Source: Clostridia bacterium (lineage in GTDB: Bacteria; Bacillota; Clostridia; TANB77; CAG-508). From it: 64,000 nt of DNA. Below are positions 33,582-41,936 of this stretch, piece by piece; the stretch's first letter is position 1; each line of letters starts with the position of its first letter. The DNA lies in NCBI GenBank assembly GCA_017512025.1, contig JAFWHH010000008.1, forward strand, positions 62,001 through 126,000, read 5' to 3'. Made by a program: the position numbers and the translations under genes. Under the pieces are notes generated by a model. The model was not told the origin of the DNA. It worked only from the letters and a program-made list of their open reading frames with translations, and made no database searches.

Positions 33582-34256
33582 CTAATGCTTATTATTACAT
33601 ATTTCATAGCTATTATCTATTAGCTCATATACTGTTTCCATATTTATTTCATCATCTAATTTAATTGTAATCCAACTTCTTTTATTCATGTGATATGCTG
33701 GAAATATTGTTTTGTTGTCTATGATCTCTTGTACTTTATCTTTTTCATACATTACATTGGATACTTCTATTATTTTACTGCTGTTTATCCCCAATTTATC
33801 ACCAGATACGGTGAATAACGTTGCATACCATTTATTGTTTTTCTTACATCTCCAGATTCCGTTATCATCAAACTTTTCCCAAAGAAACTCAAGCTCATCA
33901 CCATACTTTTCTTTGATATACTTTATTAATTCTTTAGACTGCTTTGCTTTAAATATTTCTTTCTTAGTACATTCTTCTATAAATCTATTAATTACTTTAT
34001 CATATTCATATCTTACTGTTCCAATAAATTCCCCAACAGCATCTTCTATATCTACCAGAGCATATTCTTCATTACTTTCTATATCTATTACTTTAGAATA
34101 CTTTTTATCATTCTCTATAAATATCTGTACTTCAAACTCACCCTCTAGTATAAGCTCTTTATATAAATATACTCCTTTTTCTTCCGAGAATCCAAAATTA
34201 GATAATTTATTATAATTAATTATACTTTTCTTTAGATTATTATTTAAATCTCTCAT
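33582..34256 (-). CDS. MmcQ/YjbR family protein with N-terminal extension
   Basis: 224 aa. The C-terminal ~115 residues match the MmcQ/YjbR (CyaY-like) fold: FLWEKFDDNGIWRCKKNNKWYA, NSSKIIEVSN and FPAYHMNKRSWITIKLDD. The ~100-residue N-terminal part is extra, mostly beta/acidic, and similar to extensions seen in some Clostridia. Function is unknown; the fold is DNA-binding-like. ATG after AAGAAGGATTGAAAT. First gene of a probable message with the thioesterase and lipoprotein. Confidence 0.82.
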   Translation of the reverse strand: MRDLNNNLKKSIINYNKLSNFGFSEEKGVYLYKELILEGEFEVQIFIENDKKYSKVIDIESNEEYALVDIEDAVGEFIGTVRYEYDKVINRFIEECTKKEIFKAKQSKELIKYIKEKYGDELEFLWEKFDDNGIWRCKKNNKWYATLFTVSGDKLGINSSKIIEVSNVMYEKDKVQEIIDNKTIFPAYHMNKRSWITIKLDDEINMETVYELIDNSYEICNNKH

Positions 34257-34373
34257 ATTTCAATCCTTCTTGTTTAGTACATGATTATTATACTCATTTT
34301 TATATCATTTTTCAATGCTCTTATATATGAAAAAAGCCACTGTACTAGACTAATCTAGCACAATGACAATTCG

Positions 34374-34447
<74 letters not shown>

Positions 34448-34476
34448 AAGTGTTGTTCTTTTATTTAAGATTTGTA

Positions 34477-34550
<74 letters not shown>

Positions 34551-34580
34551 GAAAGATGTCCTTTATTTAGAACAATTGTT

Positions 34581-34609
34581 ATTTTAATCCATTCAATAAG
34601 AAATGTCAA
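34581..34609 (-). promoter_or_regulatory. Promoter of the tandem tRNA-Gly genes
   Basis: Minus strand TTGACA (34609-34604), 17-bp spacer, TAAAAT (34586-34581). Confidence 0.8.
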
Positions 34610-34621
34610 CACTTTTTTAAA

Positions 34622-34662
34622 TTTTTTTAAATCAAACAGATGGCCCGTAATAGAGCCATCCG
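34622..34662 (-). terminator. Probable terminator of the yicC-rpoZ-gmk message
   Basis: GGATGGCTC-TATTAC-GGGCCATC stem, followed by a broken T-run (TGTTTGATTT). Position directly after gmk supports it. Confidence 0.55.
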
Positions 34663-34674
34663 CTTCTACACTAA

Positions 34675-35253
34675 TTAAAATTCAGGATTTTCTGTTTTTA
34701 ATTCGCTATTTATGATTTCAGTAATAACATTAATTGATTTGTCTAAATCATTATTCTTTATAACGTAATCATACATACCGATTCTAGAATTTTCATAATC
34801 GTATCTGTTAAGACGTAAAGTAATTTCTTTATAGTCAGGTTTATCACCCATTCTATTTAAAAGACGTTTCTCTAATACATCTTTTGGAACCTTTAAGAAT
34901 ATAGTAACAACCTTTGTATCATTTCCAAGTAGCTTAACTAAATTCTCCGTACCATTAACATCAATATCTTTTACAATTACTTTTCCCTCTTTAATCTTTT
35001 CGTTCATAAGAACTCTAGATGTTCCATAATAATTCTCATGATGTACGTTGTACTCATAGAATTCGTTATTAGAAATCATCTTTTCAAATTCTTCTTTAGA
35101 AACGAAATTATAGATTTGACCAGGAACTTCACCTTCTCTAGGAGCTCTAGATGTATATGAAGGTAAACTTTCAACATTATCTAATTTACTAATTAAAGCT
35201 TTCTTTATGGTATCTTTTCCAGATCCAGACACACCTGATAAAATAACTAACAT
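34675..35253 (-). CDS. gmk: Guanylate kinase
   Basis: 192 aa; phosphorylates GMP to GDP. P-loop GVSGSGKDT (about 6-14), TSRAPREGEVPGQIYNFVS (GMP-binding, about 35-53), EYNVHHENYYGTS and KDIDVNG (about 96-102) are the family motifs. The start ATG overlaps the rpoZ stop (ATGTTAG), so the genes are translationally coupled, as in many Firmicutes (yicC-remA/rpoZ-gmk order). Confidence 0.96.
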   Translation of the reverse strand: MLVILSGVSGSGKDTIKKALISKLDNVESLPSYTSRAPREGEVPGQIYNFVSKEEFEKMISNNEFYEYNVHHENYYGTSRVLMNEKIKEGKVIVKDIDVNGTENLVKLLGNDTKVVTIFLKVPKDVLEKRLLNRMGDKPDYKEITLRLNRYDYENSRIGMYDYVIKNNDLDKSINVITEIINSELKTENPEF

Positions 35254-35435
35254 ATCTTCACCTTTCCCTCTGCAATTTCTTCAGCAGCGATTGTAACTGG
35301 AGCTTCTTCCTTTGTTACAACTAAAGGCTCTTCTCCTTGAGCTATCTTTCTTGCTCTTTTTGATGTAGCAATAACAAGCTCAAATCTGTTTTTTGATCTT
35401 TTTAATAAATCTGCAACACTTGGTTTAACTATCAT
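35247..35435 (-). CDS. rpoZ: RNA polymerase omega subunit
   Basis: 62 aa, slightly short. It begins MIVKPSVADLLKRSKNRFEL, with the conserved helix VIATSKRARKIAQG, both typical of omega. It stabilises the beta' subunit. Located between yicC and gmk, the standard Firmicute context. ATG after AGAGGGATTAATA. Confidence 0.93.
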   Translation of the reverse strand: MIVKPSVADLLKRSKNRFELVIATSKRARKIAQGEEPLVVTKEEAPVTIAAEEIAEGKVKIC

Positions 35436-35464
35436 TATTAATCCCTCTTTCTTTTTATTTTCTT

Positions 35465-36340
35465 TTACTCAATATTTTGAATTTGCTCTCTAATGTCTTC
35501 AAGCTCTGTTTTTATTTCAATTACATCATTTGTTATTTCTAGTTTAACTGATTTAGAAGCTGTTGTATTAGCTTCTCTATTCATCTCTTGAATTATAAAA
35601 TCAAGCTTCTTACCAATAGCACCTTCTTCATTGATAAGTTTCTCAAATTGATGTATATGGCTATCTAGTCTTGTAAGCTCCTCTTCAACAGAAGATTTAT
35701 CAGCAAATATTACAATTTCTTGTGCTAACCTTGTTTCATCAACAACGTCGCTCTTTAATATTTCTTTAATTCTTTCTCCCAATTTTACTACATATTCCTC
35801 GATAAGTCCAGTAGAATTTTTAGAAATATCAGCAACAAGCTTCTTGATATTATCTAATCTATTTTGTAAATCAACTTTGATTTTATTTCCTTCAACAGTT
35901 CTCATCTCAACGAAGTTATTAACAGCTTCGTTTACACACTCAGATAACTCATTTAAAATTACATCATTCTCGCCTTCATTATTCTTTAATTGTAATACAT
36001 CTGGCATTTTTGTTATCTCAGTAATTCTGATTGTATCGCTTAAGTTTTCTTCTTGAGCAAGTTTCTTAAGCTCTTTAATATAAAGCTTAGCTAAATCTTT
36101 ATTAATAACTACATCTTTACCTTCGTTTGTATAGTTTGTGTATTCAACGAATACATCTATTTTCCCTCTAGAAACTTTGCTTGAAATAAGCTTTTTAATA
36201 TCATTCTCATAAAAACTAATATTTCTTGGAAGTCTAACACTAATATCACAATATCTATAGTTAACACTCTTAATTTCAACACTATAACTTCTTCCATTTA
36301 TTTCAAGTTTGCTTTTTCCATATCCTGTCATGCTTATCAT
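35465..36340 (-). CDS. yicC: YicC/YloC family endoribonuclease
   Basis: 291 aa. The N-terminal MTGYGKSKLEINGRSYSVE and SVNYRYCDISVRLPRN (about 4-40), and the C-terminal DF(I)IQEMNREANTTASKS (about 245-262), define the YicC family, an RNase acting on small RNAs in E. coli. The normal length is kept. The ATG at 36340 has AAAGGAG upstream and lies 15 bp after the Lys/Ala-rich protein gene; rpoZ and gmk follow at 29 bp and by overlap. Confidence 0.92.
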   Translation of the reverse strand: MISMTGYGKSKLEINGRSYSVEIKSVNYRYCDISVRLPRNISFYENDIKKLISSKVSRGKIDVFVEYTNYTNEGKDVVINKDLAKLYIKELKKLAQEENLSDTIRITEITKMPDVLQLKNNEGENDVILNELSECVNEAVNNFVEMRTVEGNKIKVDLQNRLDNIKKLVADISKNSTGLIEEYVVKLGERIKEILKSDVVDETRLAQEIVIFADKSSVEEELTRLDSHIHQFEKLINEEGAIGKKLDFIIQEMNREANTTASKSVKLEITNDVIEIKTELEDIREQIQNIE

Positions 36341-36355
36341 TTAGCATCCGCTCCT

Positions 36356-37636
36356 TTAATCGTCATATTCTTCTTCGTCTTCAATTTCATCTTCATCTTT
36401 TTTCTCTTTAACAATATCATCTTTATCAATTAAAAGATTTCTTTTGTTTAAGAAAAAAGCAACAATTGATTTTACTATGTAATATACTAAAATAACAATT
36501 CCAGAAATTAATAACACTTTTCTAAAATTATTTGTATAAATTTGAAGAACCATAGGTAAGAATAATGTTAATATTCCCATAAGAATTGCTTCAATACCAT
36601 TTATACATTTTGTTATCTTATCTTCTTTATAAGCTGTTTCTATAAGCATAATTGATACACCTAAAAACATGAATGAGAATAAGTTAATATTCTTTATCAT
36701 AGCATTTTTCTCGATGTTGAAAAATCCATAATTACAAAATACTAAGAATAATATAAATACTCCAGCAAAAATTAAATTATAGAACGAATTCTTAAATATA
36801 GAAGCACCTTCTTGTTTAGATACTTTCTTACGCTCTTTTAATTTTTTATCTAAATCTTTTATATCAAAGTTTTCCTCAGGCTCGTCTTCTAAAAAATTAA
36901 TGTTTAAGTCTTTACCATATTCGTCTGATTTTTTCTCATCATCATCGAATATTTTTTCTTGCTTTGTTTTAGCCTTCTTTTCCTTTGATTTATCATCTTT
37001 AGCTTTACTTTTTTTATTTTTTTCAGCTTTTACTTCCTTTTCTTCCTTAACTTCTTTATTTGAAGTCTTTTTTGCAGAAGTATTTGCTGCTACCTTCTTA
37101 GTACTTGTGCTCTTTCCTGCATCTTCTTTTACTTTTTTATTAATCTTAATTTGTCCAGATTTCTCACTTGAAGCTTTTTCAACTTCTTTAGATATTCTCT
37201 CTTTAACACTAGCTGCTTTTTCAGAAGCCTTGCTTGAAGCTTTTGGAGTTGCTTTCTTTGTAGAAGTAGCTGCTGTCTTTGTTTTAGCTGTTGCTGTCTT
37301 TGCTTTGTCTGCCACTTTCTTTCCTTCTTCAGCATTCTTCTTTTCTTGCTTCTTAACTGTATCAGTAGTTTTAGTTGCTACCTTTTTAGCAGGTGTTTTC
37401 TTAACCTCTGCAGCCTTTGCTTCCACTTTCTTACTTGAAGCTTTAGTACTTGTTGGTGCAGTACTACTTTTCTTCTTTGCAGTAGTTTCTTTTTTATCTG
37501 CAGCTTTAACTGTTTTAGTTTCTTTTTCAACTTTTGATTTTTCCGTTGTTACTTTTTTAGCTACTTTCTTTGCTGTATTTTTAACTTCTTCTTCTACAAC
37601 TTTTTTACCCTTCTTATTTTCTACTTTCTTTTCCAA
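36356..37636 (-). CDS. Lys/Ala-rich histone-H1-like region fused to a four-helix membrane domain
   Basis: 426 aa. Residues 1-~230 are low complexity with repeated K-K-x-A/T-A-K patterns, as in histone H1 tails and bacterial nucleoid proteins. Residues ~235-280 are acidic. Four membrane helices lie at about 290-310, 320-340, 350-372 and 377-400, and the end is acidic (DEIEDEEEYDD). The membrane part vaguely resembles DUF308-type proteins. The cytoplasmic tail could bind nucleic acid at the membrane, but this is only from composition. The TTG start is directly after the rsmE stop, with GGAGG ten bases upstream, so it is coupled to rsmE. Confidence 0.72.
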   Translation of the reverse strand: MEKKVENKKGKKVVEEEVKNTAKKVAKKVTTEKSKVEKETKTVKAADKKETTAKKKSSTAPTSTKASSKKVEAKAAEVKKTPAKKVATKTTDTVKKQEKKNAEEGKKVADKAKTATAKTKTAATSTKKATPKASSKASEKAASVKERISKEVEKASSEKSGQIKINKKVKEDAGKSTSTKKVAANTSAKKTSNKEVKEEKEVKAEKNKKSKAKDDKSKEKKAKTKQEKIFDDDEKKSDEYGKDLNINFLEDEPEENFDIKDLDKKLKERKKVSKQEGASIFKNSFYNLIFAGVFILFLVFCNYGFFNIEKNAMIKNINLFSFMFLGVSIMLIETAYKEDKITKCINGIEAILMGILTLFLPMVLQIYTNNFRKVLLISGIVILVYYIVKSIVAFFLNKRNLLIDKDDIVKEKKDEDEIEDEEEYDD

Positions 37637-38392
37637 TTAAATACTACCTCCAAGTTCATACATAATAACACTTGACATAGCTAATGCTACTGTCTCAGTT
37701 CTTAATATTCTCTTTCCTAGTGTAACAATCTTTGCCCCTGATTCTTTTAATAATTCTATTTCCGAAGATTCAAACCCACCTTCTGGCCCAATTACAATTC
37801 CAATAGATACATTCTCTTTATTTTCAGCTTTAAGCTCTTCAACTGCATCTTTAAACGAATACCCTTCAGCTCTCTCATATGGAACAATAAGCATATCTAA
37901 TTCACAAACTGTACTACATACTTGTTTCACAGTCATAACATTACCCACATTTGGAATCATATCTCTACCAGATTGTTTAGCTGCAACTTCTGCAATCTTT
38001 TGCCATCTATCAATCTTTTTAGCTTCGTCTTTTCCACTTATTTTAGAAACACATCTTTCCATATCAACCGGAATAAATTCTTTTACACCAAGTTCAGTTG
38101 ACTTTTGAATAATAAGTTCCATCTTGTCTGATTTTGGTATTCCTTGAAATATTTTAAGATTAATATTAGATTCAGCTTCTGACGCAATCGTTTCTGTTAT
38201 TATTCCTATAACCTTATCTTTTTCAAAAGATTTTAATTGCACATTGTAGTTAATTTGTGTATCTGTATTACACACTTGAATAACATCATTGGCTTTCATT
38301 CTAAGAACATTTGAAATATGCTTTACATCTTCACCAAGAATTGTAATTTTATCGTTTTCTAATTGATCATTTTTAACAAAAAATTTGGGCAT
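37637..38392 (-). CDS. rsmE: 16S rRNA m3U1498 methyltransferase
   Basis: 251 aa SPOUT-class enzyme that methylates N3 of U1498 in 16S rRNA. Motifs: EDVKHISNVLRMKANDVIQV (about 24-43), IIQKSTELGVKEFIPV (about 97-112), IGPEGGFESSEIE (about 197-209) and LGKRILRTETVALAM (about 221-235). The ATG at 38392 is chosen: MPKFFV is the family start, and upstream residues of the longer frame cross a terminator. Upstream of a Lys/Ala-rich membrane protein, yicC, rpoZ and gmk. Confidence 0.94.
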   Translation of the reverse strand: MPKFFVKNDQLENDKITILGEDVKHISNVLRMKANDVIQVCNTDTQINYNVQLKSFEKDKVIGIITETIASEAESNINLKIFQGIPKSDKMELIIQKSTELGVKEFIPVDMERCVSKISGKDEAKKIDRWQKIAEVAAKQSGRDMIPNVGNVMTVKQVCSTVCELDMLIVPYERAEGYSFKDAVEELKAENKENVSIGIVIGPEGGFESSEIELLKESGAKIVTLGKRILRTETVALAMSSVIMYELGGSI

Positions 38393-38467
38393 AAAACTCT
38401 CTTCCTTCGGTACATATTTTATCATAATTATACATTTTCTGTAAATATATAACATCTCATATATTAT

Positions 38468-38526
38468 GAAAAAAATCCCTCTTTTTGTAAATGCGTCTAC
38501 AGCTTGAGGGAACCATAAATAATATG
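38468..38526 (-). ncRNA. Candidate short RNA (about 58 nt) upstream of rsmE
   Basis: A promoter with consensus boxes (38532-38560) is followed after about 60 nt by a terminator: TCCCTC (38511-38506), 24-base loop, GAGGGA (38481-38476), then seven T. rsmE has a separate promoter-like sequence downstream. No RNA family recognised. A transcription attenuator for rsmE is the alternative. Confidence 0.4.
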
Positions 38527-38531
38527 TCCAA

Positions 38532-38560
38532 ATTATATTATAAAATAAGCATTTTGTCAA
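38532..38560 (-). promoter_or_regulatory. Consensus promoter ahead of the short RNA
   Basis: Minus strand TTGACA (38560-38555), 17-bp spacer, TATAAT (38537-38532). It faces rsmE but a terminator lies within 70 nt. Confidence 0.65.
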
Positions 38561-38582
38561 TTTATGTAATCTACTAAAAATA

Positions 38583-38618
38583 TAAAAGGAATCCACATTT
38601 TATTGTGGATTCCTTTTG
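38583..38618 (-). terminator. Terminator of the 62-aa unit
   Basis: AAAAGGAATCCACA / TGTGGATTCCTTTT inverted repeat directly after the stop codon. Confidence 0.85.
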
Positions 38619-38622
38619 TCAT

Positions 38623-38811
38623 TCATGACCAGATGATTACTGTGCAAATACCTCCCCAAACAATGTAAAGCCGATCTGTTGTCAGTACTCCAAACACACT
38701 GTAGTCTGCTATTTGCTTGTGTTCGAATACTCTTCCGCTCGTCATAATGATAGTTACTTCACTGCCGGTGATAAATGCCTGATGAATGATCTCTTTCTTG
38801 GTCTGTTTCAT
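38623..38811 (-). CDS. Unknown small protein, 62 aa (GC-rich unit)
   Basis: Not recognised. Short beta-rich sequence: KKEIIHQAFITGSEVTIIMTS in part, GRVFEHKQIADYSVFGVL and a hydrophobic end IVWGGICTVIIW. It resembles small Sm-like or host-factor-type barrels only loosely; that is a guess. ATG preceded by GAGGAGGAATACCA. The leader holds a hairpin with a start-stop mini-ORF (38837-38860), and the promoter overlaps a 22-bp palindrome (38913-38948). A strong terminator follows. Confidence 0.6.
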   Translation of the reverse strand: MKQTKKEIIHQAFITGSEVTIIMTSGRVFEHKQIADYSVFGVLTTDRLYIVWGGICTVIIWS

Positions 38812-38836
38812 TGGTATTCCTCCTCAAAACTTTTTT

Positions 38837-38860
38837 CCGGAGGTTACATGCTACCTCCAG
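38837..38860 (-). promoter_or_regulatory. Leader hairpin containing GGAGG and an ATG-TAA start-stop element
   Basis: The minus-strand leader folds CTGGAGGT...ACCTCCGG. Inside, GGAGG is followed four bases later by ATG TAA (38849-38844), 35 bases before the true start. Confidence 0.45.
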
Positions 38861-38912
38861 AAGATTTCATACTTCTTCAAGGTATAGCATGTTATACTCT
38901 TTGATTAATTAT

Positions 38913-38948
38913 ATTATAGCATCGCCAATGTATTATGTATAATACATT
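38913..38948 (-). promoter_or_regulatory. Promoter of the 62-aa unit overlapping a palindrome
   Basis: TATAAT (38918-38913) with a weak -35 TATACA (38941-38936) at 17 bp. The -35 lies inside the inverted repeat AATGTATTA-TGTA-TAATACATT (38927-38948), a possible operator. Confidence 0.5.
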
Positions 38949-38982
38949 CTAGTATCTCAGTTATAACTTTAAATTATATTAT

Positions 38983-39915
38983 TTATTTTTGCATAAATGC
39001 ATCAGCAATTGATTTAGCATCTAATTTAAAATGCTTAATTAACTCTTCAGCTTTTCCAGATTTACCAAATGTATCTTTTATTCCTAATCTTATTAGCTTT
39101 TTAGGACACTTGTCTGATAATACTTCTGAAATAGCAGAGCCTAGACCACCAATTATATTATGGTCTTCAACAGATAATAGTTTATCTGTTTCTTCAGCAC
39201 ATTTAATGATTGTCTTATCATCAATTGGTTTTATTGTGTGCATATCTATAACTCTAACATATTTACCTTTTTTCTCAAGTAAATCTTTTGCTTTGATTGC
39301 TTCAGCAACAACATCACCAGTTGCAAAAATTGTTCCATCAGTTCCTTTTCCGATTTGAACAGCTTTCCCGATAGAGAACTTATCTTTTGCATCATATATA
39401 ACAGGTGTTGCAAGTCTAGATAATCTTATATATACCGGTCCTTTAATCTTTGCGGCTTCCTTTATCATCCATTTTGTTTGAATGTCATCAGATGGACTAA
39501 GTACAGTCATGTTAGGTAACCCTCTCATGATACCGATATCTTCTAGCATTTGATGTGTCGCACCATCTTCTCCAACTGTAATTCCAGCATGAGTTGCACA
39601 GATTTTAACATTTAGGTTTGGATAACATACACCATTTCTTATTTGATCATATGCTCTACCAGCAGCAAATACTGCAAATGTACTTGCATATGGTATATTC
39701 CCACACGTAGCAAGTCCAGCAGCAGTTCCAATCATATCTTGTTCAGAAATACCAATATCAAAAAAACGATCTGGGAATTCTTTTGCAAACATATTTGTCT
39801 TTGTAGCTGTAGATAAATCAGCATCTAGTACAACAACATTTTTATTCTTTTTACCAAGATCAACTAAAGCTTCTCCATAGCTTTGTCTTGTTGCTTTTTT
39901 ATTTTCAATATCCAT
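38983..39915 (-). CDS. Transketolase, C-terminal subunit
   Basis: 310 aa. Pyrimidine-binding and C-terminal domains of a split transketolase: DADLSTATKTNMFAKEFPDRFFDIGISEQDMIGTAAGLA read in pieces (FFDIGISEQDM with catalytic Glu, about 50-62), THAGITVGEDGATHQMLED (about 109-127) and the late GLGSAISEVL. Works with the N-subunit gene 30 bp upstream to move two-carbon units in the pentose phosphate pathway, next to RpiA function elsewhere in the window. ATG after AAGGGAAGATTATT. Split two-subunit transketolases are common in Clostridia and archaea. Confidence 0.94.
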   Translation of the reverse strand: MDIENKKATRQSYGEALVDLGKKNKNVVVLDADLSTATKTNMFAKEFPDRFFDIGISEQDMIGTAAGLATCGNIPYASTFAVFAAGRAYDQIRNGVCYPNLNVKICATHAGITVGEDGATHQMLEDIGIMRGLPNMTVLSPSDDIQTKWMIKEAAKIKGPVYIRLSRLATPVIYDAKDKFSIGKAVQIGKGTDGTIFATGDVVAEAIKAKDLLEKKGKYVRVIDMHTIKPIDDKTIIKCAEETDKLLSVEDHNIIGGLGSAISEVLSDKCPKKLIRLGIKDTFGKSGKAEELIKHFKLDAKSIADAFMQK

Positions 39916-39945
39916 AATAATCTTCCCTTCTTAATAAAAGTCCAT

Positions 39946-40767
39946 CTACTTTTTAAGCTCTTCCATTGCTTGTTTATATTGCTCTTCATTTGGAGCTTTT
40001 CCATGCCATTCAGCCTTGTCTTCCATATAAGAAACACCTTTTCCTTTAGTTGTTATAGCGATAATAGCTGTTGGTTTTCCCTTCTTTGTTTTAGCTTTAT
40101 CAAACGCTTTTATTAGAGCTTTTATATCGTTTCCATTTGCAATTAATACATTAAATCCAAACTTTTCAAACTTACCTTCAATATCATCAAGACCTTTTAC
40201 ATCTTTAATGGTTCCATCTATTTGTAAATTGTTATTATCTACAATGACACATAAATTGTCTAGTTTATATTTACTTGCAGTCATAGCTGCTTCCCATACT
40301 TGACCTTCTTCAATTTCTCCGTCACCAAGCACACAGTATACTCTATATCCTAAACTTTTCATTTTTGAATTTAATGCCATTCCATTAGCTATAGAAAGTC
40401 CTTGTCCAAGAGATCCAGAGCTACTATCAACACCAGGAACTTTATTCATATCTGGATGTCCTTGTAATTTACTTCCTAATTTTCTAAATCCAGTTAATTC
40501 TTTTTTATCAAAATAACCTTTTCTTGCAAGTACAGCATATAAAGCTGGTGAACAATGTCCTTTCGATAAAACAAGTCTATCTCTTCCTTCAGCTTTTGGA
40601 TCTTTAGGATTAATGTTCATTTGGTTAAAATATAATACCGTTAATATATCTGCACATGAAAGAGATCCTCCTGGATGTCCTGAATTTGCTGAATATACTT
40701 CCTCGATAATACCTCTTCTAACTTCTTTTGCAATATTTTCTAGTGCTTGAATATTTGTTACTTTCAT
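39946..40767 (-). CDS. Transketolase, N-terminal subunit
   Basis: 273 aa thiamine-diphosphate domain. Visible: YSANSGHPGGSLSCADILTVL in part (SGHPGGSLS, about 29-37), KGHCSPALYAVLA, SLGQGLSIANGMA, the TPP/Mg motif GDGEIEEGQVWEA...DNNNLQIDG (about 148-185) and TTKGKGVSYMEDKAEWHGK. Forms the complete enzyme with the C-subunit encoded immediately downstream. ATG after AAAGGAGGAGTATAC. Confidence 0.94.
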   Translation of the reverse strand: MKVTNIQALENIAKEVRRGIIEEVYSANSGHPGGSLSCADILTVLYFNQMNINPKDPKAEGRDRLVLSKGHCSPALYAVLARKGYFDKKELTGFRKLGSKLQGHPDMNKVPGVDSSSGSLGQGLSIANGMALNSKMKSLGYRVYCVLGDGEIEEGQVWEAAMTASKYKLDNLCVIVDNNNLQIDGTIKDVKGLDDIEGKFEKFGFNVLIANGNDIKALIKAFDKAKTKKGKPTAIIAITTKGKGVSYMEDKAEWHGKAPNEEQYKQAMEELKK

Positions 40768-40871
40768 GTATACTCCTCCTTTGTTATTGGTCTATTTTTT
40801 TCTAATCTGCTAATTTAGTTTTATCAATATTTCATATTTTTAGCAATATATTTTTAGTATTTTTATAAAAT

Positions 40872-40906
40872 AAAAAGCTGTTTACAAGTAGTAAACAGCT
40901 TTTATT
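40872..40906 (-). terminator. Terminator after the P-loop kinase gene
   Basis: AAAAGCTGTTTAC / GTAAACAGCTTTT inverted repeat with T-run. Confidence 0.85.
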
Positions 40907-40920
40907 AATTATTTATTTTA

Positions 40921-41721
40921 TTATCTATACTCAAAGAATCTTCCAACTACTTTTCTTGGATCTGAAGGTTGTGTTGGATAGAATGATGTAGATGGTATAA
41001 CTACCTCACCTTTTCTTGATACAACGATAGGTTTCTTATATCTAGGTCTTGCAAGTTTTGGAGTGGTGTTACGTGTTTGGATTTCTGTAATATTTTTATT
41101 GGGATCACTCATCTCCATAAGATTTGTTGCAATTATTCCAATAAGTCCATATAAGCTTTCTAAATCACTATCGTTTTCAATCACATAGTCTGATTGATAA
41201 CCATATTCATCAATTGCTGAAAACTCAACTCTATTTGCAAAAGCTTTTGGTTCATATTCGAAAAATGAAGGACCTGTCTTAACTGAATACGCCTTAACAG
41301 TCTTCATACGACTAGCTAATCTATCATATCTGGTTTGATAATCAGCTTTTATACATAATGTTAAATCACAGTTGTAAAAATAATCACACATTGGTAAATA
41401 ACACCAATCAACTATAACAAAATCTTTACCCGCACCTAGTTTAGTAACAGCCTCTGCAATCCTCTTACTAACATAGTCTTTTACGACCTCAATCCAACCA
41501 TCCATAGCATCTTTTGAAGCAAAGAAATAATTCTGGTTAATTCTTCCTTCTTCTTTAACCATTCCGATTTTAGCGAATATCTCATCTTCTAATCTATCTG
41601 TTGCTTCTCTAAAGAATGGATCTGCATCTATGAATATTGCATTAGGTAATCTTTCTGCTAAGCCTCTTGAAACAGTTGTCTTTCCAGCTCCCGAACCGCC
41701 ACTAATTCCAACTATTTTCAT
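40921..41721 (-). CDS. P-loop kinase (uridine kinase/dephospho-CoA kinase-like)
   Basis: 266 aa. Walker A GGSGAGKTT (about 8-16) at the N-terminus, then IFIDADPFFREATDRLEDE (Asp pair like the DxD of nucleoside kinases), FVIVDWCYLPM (Walker B-like) and an LID-type basic helix RYDRLASRMKTVKAYSVK. VIENDSDLESLYGLI near 195 resembles the dephospho-CoA kinase end. The C-terminal ~50 residues are basic and proline-rich (RPRYKKPIVVSRKG), not part of either family. Substrate is uncertain. ATG after GGAAGGAGGGTCTTA. Own terminator. Confidence 0.72.
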   Translation of the reverse strand: MKIVGISGGSGAGKTTVSRGLAERLPNAIFIDADPFFREATDRLEDEIFAKIGMVKEEGRINQNYFFASKDAMDGWIEVVKDYVSKRIAEAVTKLGAGKDFVIVDWCYLPMCDYFYNCDLTLCIKADYQTRYDRLASRMKTVKAYSVKTGPSFFEYEPKAFANRVEFSAIDEYGYQSDYVIENDSDLESLYGLIGIIATNLMEMSDPNKNITEIQTRNTTPKLARPRYKKPIVVSRKGEVVIPSTSFYPTQPSDPRKVVGRFFEYR

Positions 41722-41910
41722 TAAGACCCTCCTTCCGTCAAACTTATACCTTATCCGGTATTATATCATTAATTACCATAAAAAGTAAATATATCTATCA
41801 ATTTTTGTCCTATATGTCTATAAAAAATCGCTATTTCTCTAAAAAACCGAAGTTCATTGTATCATATAATGCCTTTTTTGTCAACTTATGTAAACATTTC
41901 AGAGCATAAT

Positions 41911-41934
41911 AAAAACCAACTTAAAGTTGGTTTA
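41911..41934 (-). terminator. Terminator of the tmRNA gene
   Basis: AAACCAACTTTAAGTTGGTTT stem followed by TTATT on the minus strand, just beyond the CCA end (arms shown are AAACCAACTT and AAGTTGGTTT). Confidence 0.85.
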
Positions 41935-41936
41935 AT

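Noticed and set aside
36900..37640. 246-aa open frame on the plus strand
   Set aside because: Antisense shadow of the Lys/Ala-rich protein; no ribosome site, and the Phe/Ser/Leu-rich product mirrors the repeats.
37637..38596. 319-aa version of RsmE
   Set aside because: The extra N-terminal residues cross a terminator and promoter; the family start MPKFFV has a suitable upstream site at 38392.
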